Position numbers and translations under genes: made by a program
The notes under the pieces: model-generated
Told to the model about the DNA's origin: nothing
Database searches by the model: none
The model's input: the letters and a program-made list of their open reading frames with translations, nothing else
From: Nocardia brasiliensis NBRC 14402
Lineage (GTDB): Bacteria > Actinomycetota > Actinomycetes > Mycobacteriales > Mycobacteriaceae
Length of the DNA: 64,000 bases
Direction of reading: 5' to 3'
Assembly: GCF_000308475.2 (NCBI RefSeq)
Contig: NZ_BAFT02000094.1
Location: 25,748 to 89,747, forward strand
Shown: in pieces, positions 58,086-64,000 of the stretch
Position numbering within the stretch: position 1 is the stretch's first letter
How the letters are laid out: each line of letters begins with the position of its first letter

Positions 58086-58966
58086 ATGGCTGAGATCACC
58101 GCGCGACCGGCATGGGTCGACGACAGTCTGTTCCCGTTCGAGAGCCGTTTCGTCCAGATCGACGGGCACACCGTGCATTACGTCGACGAGGGGTCGGGCC
58201 CCACTCTGCTACTCCTGCACGGCAATCCGACCTGGTCGTTCCTCTGGCGCGACGTGATCCGCGCCCTGCGCGCCGACTTCCGGTGCATCGCCCTCGACTA
58301 CCCGGGCTTCGGATTGTCCACGGCGAAGCCCGGTTACGGCTTCCTGCCCGAGGAACACGCGGACGTGCTCACCGCGTTCGTGGACGCGCTCGACCTCGAC
58401 GGCGTCACCCTGGTCGGGCAGGACTGGGTGGGCTGATCGGCCTGGCCGCAGCGCAGCGGCGGCCGGGCGTCTTCGATCGGCTGGTGCTCGCCGACACCTG
58501 GGCTTGGCCGGTCAACGGCGTCTTCCACTTCGAGTACTTCTCCCGCATCTTCGGCGGACCCCTGGGCCGCTTCCTGGCTCGGCACCTGAACTTCGTCGTC
58601 AACGTGTTCATTCCCCTGGGCCACAAGCGGCGCAAGCCGACAGCCGCCGAGATGGCCCACTACCGCCGGCCGATGAGCACTCCGGAGCGCCGCAAGGCCA
58701 CCGCGGTCTTCCCGCGCAGCGTCCTGTCCAGCCGCGCCTTCTTCGCCGAACTGGAAACGGGTCACGTGAACATCGCTCACCTGCCCACCCTGATCGTCTG
58801 GGGCGACGCCGACATCGCCTTCCGCCCCCAGGAACGCGAACGCCTGGAAGCCACCTTCCCCGACCACACCACCGTCATCGTCAACGGCGCGGGCACCTAC
58901 GTAGAGTCCGACGCCCCCGAAGAGTTCCTCACCGCATTCCGCGAATGGACCGCGACAAACCCCTGA
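58086..58966 (+). pseudogene. haloalkane-dehalogenase-like alpha/beta hydrolase, frameshifted
   Basis: ATG 58086 (after AGGGGG) opens a 116-codon frame with LLLLHGNPTWSFLWRDVI (halide-binding Asn and Trp), the cap start, and the nucleophile Asp of LVGQDW. A stop then occurs at 58434. The remaining domain continues in the +2 frame (GGLIGLAAAQRRPGVFDRLVL to EEFLTAFREW, end 58966). One G missing from the run at 58426-58428 explains this: TGGGTGGG would be TGGGGTGGG in an intact gene. In addition, where relatives have GAG-His, this reads GAGTYVESDAPEEF with Thr, so the catalytic histidine may also be gone. Sequencing error is possible for the frameshift only. Confidence 0.8.
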
Positions 58967-59231
58967 TTCCCTTGAGGCAGCACAGTTTTCGAAAGCCGAC
59001 CGTCATCCGCTTCAAGTCGCCACGCCTGCATGTCGCCGCGATCGAGGACACCGAACTCCCGGTGGCGACCTAGCGGCATCATTCGCCGACCGCGCGCCGA
59101 CGCCTTTGACCAAACACGGCGGATCACCGACACGATCGCGAGTCCGCAACGACGACGCTGTCATAACCGCCGCAGGGCGAGCACCGGCGGACATCGAAGC
59201 CCGAAGGGCGAGCCCTCCCGGCGCAGACCTG
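58967..59231. other. intergenic, no gene supported
   Basis: About 265 bases between the dehalogenase-like pseudogene and the tRNA-Ala-linked repeat. Short frames have no recognisable product. Confidence 0.5.
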
Positions 59232-59334
59232 GGAGGGGGTCCGGGGGCGAAGCCCGCCGGGCAGGGCGTGGGGGCTGCGCCCCCACAAAACACGCGGAAC
59301 GAGAACGGCCCACGCTCTGTGTGAGCATGGGCCG
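59232..59334 (-). repeat. tRNA-downstream three-hairpin element, copy B
   Basis: This is the counterpart of copy A after tRNA-Ala. CGGCCCACGCTC/GAGCATGGGCCG (59306-59317, 59323-59334) contains a C-A position that becomes a G-U wobble in the minus-strand RNA. GTGGGGGC/GCCCCCAC is at 59268-59286, and the GC-rich third hairpin at 59245-59267. Confidence 0.8.
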
Positions 59335-59342
59335 CCTACGAG

Positions 59343-59415
59343 TGGAGCCTAGGGGAATCGAACCCCTAACCCCTGCCTTGCAAAGGCAGTGCTCTGCCAA
59401 TTGAGCTAAGGCCCC
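59343..59415 (-). tRNA. tRNA-Ala (TGC)
   Basis: The 73-base tRNA has acceptor GGGGCCT with AGGCTCC and discriminator A. The anticodon stem CTGCC/GGCAG encloses TTTGCAA, anticodon TGC. The T arm is AGGGGTTCGATTCCCCT. It lies downstream of tRNA-Ile on the same strand. Confidence 0.96.
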
Positions 59416-59540
59416 GGATGTCCGTCACCGCGCAGTGTGCGGTGTTCGACTCGGCAACGGTACCTTCCCGCTGTCGGCACGGTCAAAACAGACGGTCGAG
59501 GTCGGGCAGCCGCAGTTGCCATTCGAACGCAACCACATGT

Positions 59541-59642
59541 TGGGGGCCCGGGGGCGAAGCCCGCCGGGCGGGGCGTGGGGGTTGCACCCCCACAAAACAC
59601 TCCGAAACGAACAATGGCTCACGCTCTTAGTGAGCATGAGCC
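59541..59642 (-). repeat. tRNA-downstream three-hairpin element, copy C
   Basis: This is the copy after tRNA-Ile. GGCTCACGCTC/GAGCATGAGCC (59616-59626, 59632-59642) changes a C-G pair of copies A and B to T-A. GTGGGGGT/ACCCCCAC (59575-59593) changes the loop-closing C-G to T-A. Both sides co-vary, so pairing is kept. Confidence 0.82.
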
Positions 59643-59658
59643 TGCCGTGAGTGAAGGG

Positions 59659-59732
59659 TGGGCCTAGGAGGACTTGAACCTCCGACCTCTTCGTTATCAG
59701 CGAAGCGCTCTAACCGCCTGAGCTATAGGCCC
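59659..59732 (-). tRNA. tRNA-Ile (GAT)
   Basis: The 74-base tRNA has acceptor GGGCCTA with TAGGCCC and discriminator A. The anticodon stem CTTCG/CGAAG encloses CTGATAA, anticodon GAT. The T arm is GGAGGTTCAAGTCCTCC. It lies between the DUF3566 gene and tRNA-Ala, as in mycobacterial origin regions. Confidence 0.96.
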
Positions 59733-59906
59733 TTATGTTGTTGTGGCGCGTAGTTCGCGACAACGTGTAGAGAGTACACAACACCGGCCATGCCATCCAA
59801 AACGGCTGGTAGAAGCTCCGCGCCGGACAGTTCGGCATGGCCACCGACGGAAACGGCCGGTGCTGCCCGGGAAGGGGCGGCACCGGCCGTTCGGCGAGAG
59901 CGGTTT

Positions 59907-61124
59907 CTAGTCGGGGTCGGCCAGGGTTACCTGGATGCCGCCGACGAGATCACAGCACTGGTTGTAGATGAACGTGCCCACGGTGCCGAGTGCGGTGAAC
60001 AGCACGACGTTGATCAGGCCGATGACGCCGGCGTAGCCGAAGACCGTGCCCGCGTCGATGAGGCCGACCGACCCGCTGTCCTGGGACACCATGTCGGTGA
60101 AGGTGTTGTTCAGCCGCTCCCACACGCCCATACCTTCGAGCACGATGTAGAGCAGGCCGACCGCAAGCATCCACACGAAGAACATCGCGACGCTGATGAC
60201 GAGCGAGATCTTCAGCGTGGACCACGGGTCGATGCGCCGGATCTGCACGGTGGCGCGCAGCGGTTCGCCGGTGGCGACGGCGGCCGCGACCGCGACGGGC
60301 ACCGCGGGCGAGATCGGGGTCTGCGGGCCGGTGGTCTCGGGCGCCGACGGCGGCAGCGGGTGCCGGATCTCGGACAGGTCGGGCATGTCCTTGATCAGTT
60401 CGGGGCGCGCGATGCTGCGGGTGGGTCCGTCGATGCCGACGGACTTCACCATCGCCGCTTCCTTGCGGGCCGCCTTGGCGGCGAGGTCCGCGGTGGTGCG
60501 CGCGTTGGTGACGCCACCACCGAGACCGCCACCGCCGCCGGAACCGCTCGGGCGTCCGGTCACCGGTGCCTGGCCGGGCCGGTACAGGTTGGACTGCGGC
60601 TCCCGCTGCGGAAGTTGCGACCACCCTTCCTGGAACGACGATTGGCCACCGCCGTTGCCGCCGGACTGATCCCCGGACTCGGGTGCACCGGACTCAGAGT
60701 TGTTCATGCGGACAGTCTGGTCGAACGCTTCTTGGCCGCCTTGACCGGGCACCTGCTCGGGGCCGGACTGCTTGTTCGCGAAATCGCCTTGCTGGTCGTG
60801 CATTTCGCGGGGCTGTCCACCCTGCGGGCCGCCTGCCGACGGCCCGCCACCCTGCTGACCACCGGCTTGCGGACCGCCCGGCCGCGCGCCACCCGGCTGA
60901 CCACCGTGCGGTTGCCCGCCCTGCTGGCCGCCCGGCGACTGCGCACCACCCGGTTGGCCGCCGTTCGGCGGGCCGCCATTCGGCTGCCCGCCGCCCTGCT
61001 GCCCGTTCTCTGCCGAGGAGACCGGCCGTGGGATCGGCCGCGGCGGAATCGGTGACGGTGCGATCCGCTCGGTCACACCGTTCGTCTGGTGCCGCTCGTC
61101 ATTCGGCTGATTCGGAGTGGTCAA
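59907..61124 (-). CDS. DUF3566 membrane protein with Gly/Gln/Pro-rich N-terminus
   Basis: The 405-residue protein starts at TTG 61124, preceded by AAGGA at good spacing; no nearby ATG fits. About 130 residues of low-complexity GGQQGGQPHGG-type sequence come first, then a linker, and then the DUF3566 domain (VQIRRIDPWSTLKISLVISVAMFFVWMLAVGLLYIVL, then GVIGLINVVLFTALGTVGTFIYN) with two membrane helices. By gene order it is the Rv0007 counterpart. It follows gyrA by 39 bases and is likely co-transcribed. The function is unknown. Confidence 0.9.
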   Translation of the reverse strand: MTTPNQPNDERHQTNGVTERIAPSPIPPRPIPRPVSSAENGQQGGGQPNGGPPNGGQPGGAQSPGGQQGGQPHGGQPGGARPGGPQAGGQQGGGPSAGGPQGGQPREMHDQQGDFANKQSGPEQVPGQGGQEAFDQTVRMNNSESGAPESGDQSGGNGGGQSSFQEGWSQLPQREPQSNLYRPGQAPVTGRPSGSGGGGGLGGGVTNARTTADLAAKAARKEAAMVKSVGIDGPTRSIARPELIKDMPDLSEIRHPLPPSAPETTGPQTPISPAVPVAVAAAVATGEPLRATVQIRRIDPWSTLKISLVISVAMFFVWMLAVGLLYIVLEGMGVWERLNNTFTDMVSQDSGSVGLIDAGTVFGYAGVIGLINVVLFTALGTVGTFIYNQCCDLVGGIQVTLADPD

Positions 61125-61163
61125 TGGGAATCCTTAGATCCGTTCGTTGCCGCCGCTGTTGGT

Positions 61164-63686
61164 TTACTCAGAAGAACCGGTGTCGCTGTCGCCGCCGGCG
61201 TGCAGATCGGGATCGGGCTCGTCGGCATTGCGCGCGATAGCAAGCAACGTATCGCCCTCGCCGAGGTTCATCAATCGCACGCCCTTGGTCTGTCGTCCAG
61301 CCTTACGAACCTGCTTGGCCACTGTCCGGATGACACCACCACCGGAAGTGATCGCGTACAACTCATCCTCGTCCTCGACGATGAGCGCACCGACCAGGGT
61401 GCCACGCTTGGGGTCGTATTGGACGGTCAATACACCTTTACCGCCGCGACCCTGCGTCGTGTACTCCTCGATCGCAGTCCGCTTAGCGTAGCCGCCGGCG
61501 GTCGCGACCAGCAGGTATGTATCGGGCCGCACCACGTTCAGCGACAAGAGTTCATCCGAGGCGTTGAACCGCATGCCCTGCACGCCGGAGGTGGCCCGGC
61601 CCATCGGACGCAGCGCCTCGTCGGTCGCGGAGAACCGGATCGACTGGCCGAGCGCCGAGACCAGCAGCAGGTCGTCGTCGGCCGAGCAGAGCACGGCACC
61701 GACGAGTTCGTCTTCGTCGCGCAGATTCACCGCGACGATGCCGCCACTGCGGTTGGAATCGAAGTCCGACAGCTTCGACTTCTTCACGAGGCCATTCTTG
61801 GTGGCGAGCACCAGGTACGGAGCCACTTCGTAGTTTTTGATCTGGATGATCTGGGCGATCTTCTCGTCCGGCTGGAAGGCGAGCAGGTTCGCCACGTGCT
61901 GGCCGCGCGCGGTGCGGTTGGCCTCGGGCAGCTCGTACGCCTTGGCGCGGTAGACCCGGCCCTTGTTGGTGAAGAACAGCAGCCAGTCGTGGGTCGAGGA
62001 GATGAAGAAGTGCTTGACCAGGTCGTCCTGCTTGAGCCCGGCGCCCTGCACGCCCTTGCCGCCGCGCTTCTGGCTGCGGTAGAGGTCGGTCTTGGTGCGC
62101 TTGGCGTAGCCGGTCTCGGTGATCGTGACGACCACGTCCTCGCGGGCGATCAGGTCCTCGTCGGCGACGTCGCCGTCGGCCGCGATGATCCGGGTGCGCC
62201 GGTCGTCGCCGTACTTCTCGACGATCTCGGCCAGCTCGTCGCGCACGATCGCGCGCTGCCGTTCTTCCTTGGCGAGGATGTCCTTCAAGTCGGCGATCTC
62301 GAGCTCGATCTTGGCCAACTCGTCGACGATCTTCTGCCGCTCCAACGCCGAGAGGCGGCGCAGCTGCATGTCGAGGATCGCGGTGGCCTGGATCTCGTCG
62401 ATGTCGAGCAACTGCATCAGGCCGGTGCGCGCGGTGTCGGTGTTGGCCGAACGCCGGATCAGGGCGATGACCTCGTCGAGCGCGTCGAGCGCCTTGACCA
62501 GGCCGCGCAGGATGTGGGCCCGCTCCTCGGCCTTGCGCAGCAAGTACTTGGTGCGCCGGACGATGACGTCCAACTGGTGCTTGACGTACAGCCGGATCAT
62601 CTGGTCGAGCCGCAGCGTGCGCGGCACCCCGTCGACGATCGACAGCATGTTGCAGCCGAAGCTGGTCTGCAGCTGGGTGTGCTTGTACAGGTTGTTCAGC
62701 ACGACCTTGGCGACCGCGTCCCGCTTGACCGTGACCACGATCCGCATGCCCGCGCGGTCGGAGGACTCGTCGTGGATATCGGAGATGCCCGCGATCTTGC
62801 CGTCGCGCACCTGCTCGGCGATCGAGTTGATGAAGTTGTCCGTGTTGACCTGGTACGGCAACTCGGTGATGACCAGCGTGGTCCGGCCCTTGTTGTCTTC
62901 CTCGATCTCGACCACACCGCGCATCCGGACCGAGCCGCGGCCGGTGGTGTAGGCGTCGTGGATGCCCTGACTACCGACGATGAGTCCGTAGGTGGGGAAG
63001 TCCGGACCCTTCACCCGCTCCATGCAGGCGGCCAGCGTCGATTCTTCGTCGGCGTCGTGGTTGTCCAGTGCCCAGTAGATCGCCTCGGCCAGTTCGGTGA
63101 GGTTGTGCGGCGGGATATTGGTCGCCATGCCGACCGCGATGCCGTTGCTGCCGTTCATCAGCAGCGCGGGCACCCGGCTCGGCAGCACGGTCGGCTCCTG
63201 CGAGCGACCGTCGTAGTTCGGGATGAAATCGACCGTCTCGTGGTCGATTTCGCGCAGCATCTCCATCGCGAGCGGGGTCAGCCGGCACTCGGTGTAGCGC
63301 ATGGCGGCCGCGCCGTCGTTACCGCGCGAACCGAAGTTGCCCTGGCCGTCGACCAGCGGGTAGCGCAGCGACCACGGCTGCGCCATGCGCACGAGGGTGT
63401 CGTAGATCGACGCGTCACCGTGCGGGTGGTAGTTACCCATGGTCTCGGCGACCGGGCGCGCGGACTTCACGTAACCGCGGTCGGGCCGATATCCGTTGTC
63501 GTACATCGCGTACAGCACCCGCCGGTGCACCGGCTTCAGGCCGTCGCGCACCTCGGGCAGCGCGCGGCCGACGATCACGCTCATCGCGTAATCGATGTAG
63601 CTGTTCTGCATTTCCTGCTGGATGTCGACCGGGTCGATCCGGTCGCCGCCGGTGCCTCCGAACGGAGGCAGCGTCGTGTCGGTCAT
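61164..63686 (-). CDS. gyrA: GyrA: DNA gyrase subunit A
   Basis: The 840-residue breakage-reunion subunit of gyrase introduces negative supercoils with GyrB. ATG 63686 follows AAGGAGA; a TTG one codon earlier was not used. The winged-helix catalytic Tyr131 is in AAMRYTECRL. The quinolone region reads YHPHGDASIYDTLVRM, with Ala92, Ser93 and Asp96 corresponding to A90, S91 and D94 of M. tuberculosis, all wild type. The C-terminal pinwheel holds the GyrA box (QKRGGKGVQG). gyrB lies 70 bases upstream on the same strand. Confidence 0.98.
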   Translation of the reverse strand: MTDTTLPPFGGTGGDRIDPVDIQQEMQNSYIDYAMSVIVGRALPEVRDGLKPVHRRVLYAMYDNGYRPDRGYVKSARPVAETMGNYHPHGDASIYDTLVRMAQPWSLRYPLVDGQGNFGSRGNDGAAAMRYTECRLTPLAMEMLREIDHETVDFIPNYDGRSQEPTVLPSRVPALLMNGSNGIAVGMATNIPPHNLTELAEAIYWALDNHDADEESTLAACMERVKGPDFPTYGLIVGSQGIHDAYTTGRGSVRMRGVVEIEEDNKGRTTLVITELPYQVNTDNFINSIAEQVRDGKIAGISDIHDESSDRAGMRIVVTVKRDAVAKVVLNNLYKHTQLQTSFGCNMLSIVDGVPRTLRLDQMIRLYVKHQLDVIVRRTKYLLRKAEERAHILRGLVKALDALDEVIALIRRSANTDTARTGLMQLLDIDEIQATAILDMQLRRLSALERQKIVDELAKIELEIADLKDILAKEERQRAIVRDELAEIVEKYGDDRRTRIIAADGDVADEDLIAREDVVVTITETGYAKRTKTDLYRSQKRGGKGVQGAGLKQDDLVKHFFISSTHDWLLFFTNKGRVYRAKAYELPEANRTARGQHVANLLAFQPDEKIAQIIQIKNYEVAPYLVLATKNGLVKKSKLSDFDSNRSGGIVAVNLRDEDELVGAVLCSADDDLLLVSALGQSIRFSATDEALRPMGRATSGVQGMRFNASDELLSLNVVRPDTYLLVATAGGYAKRTAIEEYTTQGRGGKGVLTVQYDPKRGTLVGALIVEDEDELYAITSGGGVIRTVAKQVRKAGRQTKGVRLMNLGEGDTLLAIARNADEPDPDLHAGGDSDTGSSE

Positions 63687-63756
63687 CAAGTCTCCTTAGC
63701 GGGCGGTGCGGTTGCGGTGCCACGCGGGCGCGAACCCGGCGGGCGAGCGCACCGGC

Positions 63757-64000
63757 TTATACGTCGAGGAAGCGAACGTCCTTGGCATTACGGGTGATGA
63801 AGCTGCGGCGGGCCTCCACGTCCTCGCCCATCAGCACGCTGAACAGCTCGTCGGCCGCGGCCGCGTCGTCCAGGGTGACCAGCTTGAGCACGCGCACCGA
63901 CGGGTCCATGGTGGTTTCCCACAGCTCCTTGGCGTTCATCTCGCCCAGACCCTTGTAGCGCTGCACGCCGTCGTCCTTGTTGATCTTCTTGCCCGCCGCG
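63757..64000 (-). CDS. gyrB: GyrB: DNA gyrase subunit B (C-terminal 80 residues only)
   Basis: The frame enters from the right edge. The visible end holds GVQRYKGLGEMNAKELWETT, the conserved TOPRIM-domain tail of GyrB, then DPSVRVLKLVTLDDAAAADELFSVLMGEDVEARRSFI and a short C-terminus ending FLDV. It is the ATPase and TOPRIM subunit partner of GyrA. Its start, and recF, dnaN, oriC and dnaA, should lie beyond base 64000. Confidence 0.96.
   Translation of the reverse strand, partial: AAGKKINKDDGVQRYKGLGEMNAKELWETTMDPSVRVLKLVTLDDAAAADELFSVLMGEDVEARRSFITRNAKDVRFLDV

Overview
The window looks like the chromosome of a mycolic-acid-containing actinomycete, most likely Nocardia or a close relative. 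GC is very high, and GTG and TTG starts are common. The gene set is typical of the group: CrgA, the PknA/PknB-PstP-FhaA/FhaB block, LysX, a Culp-type cutinase, a secreted gamma-class chorismate mutase, a DLW-39 peptide and KstR-type operators. The right end is the gyrB-gyrA side of the replication origin. dnaA, dnaN and oriC should lie just beyond base 64000, so the window reads in the reverse of the usual dnaA-first orientation. No phage, insertion sequence, CRISPR array or defence island was seen.

Left part (1-13.3 kb). The 3' part of lysX (lysyl-tRNA/lysyl-phosphatidylglycerol synthetase) is followed by a small membrane protein, a Uma2-type protein, a histidine phosphatase, a small secreted protein and a secreted cutinase-like hydrolase. 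Next comes the gltB-gltD glutamate synthase operon with a long leader, then the exported chorismate mutase.

Middle part (13.5-34 kb). This accessory-like stretch starts with a DUF4407 protein, a membrane adenylate/guanylate cyclase, and a divergent MFS exporter/TetR pair with twin operators. A conserved module follows: membrane protein, DUF4129/4350-like, MoxR, DUF58, then divergent RDD and SpoIIM-like genes, with an adenosine-deaminase-like gene inserted. A gene-poor 1.3 kb segment carries a cluster of DnaA-box-like sequences. After it come a secreted propeller-like protein, a methyltransferase, a divergent SDR/old-yellow-enzyme pair with two KstR-like boxes, and a secreted lipase.

Right part (34.5-64 kb). 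tRNA-Leu(CAG) precedes the cell-growth operon fhaA-fhaB-pstP-rodA-pbpA-pknA-pknB, whose last six genes are closely spaced and mostly overlap. This operon links Ser/Thr signalling to peptidoglycan elongation. A CBS-domain protein, an I36-type inhibitor, a split RibD-like deaminase/reductase pair, pabA/trpG, crgA, a PH-like membrane protein, a rhomboid protease and ppiA follow, in an order close to Mycobacterium. A drrAB-type ABC exporter, an acyl-CoA dehydrogenase-like gene, a PPOX-family remnant, a DUF1275 protein and other small genes interrupt that order. An HxlR-type regulator faces a frameshifted haloalkane-dehalogenase-like gene. tRNA-Ala(TGC), tRNA-Ile(GAT), a DUF3566 protein, gyrA and the end of gyrB close the window.

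The most interesting non-coding signals are a three-hairpin element repeated directly downstream of all three tRNA genes with compensatory base changes, the DnaA-box clusters at 27.5-27.9 kb and 47.95-48.4 kb, and the paired KstR-like operators at 30.9-31.0 kb.
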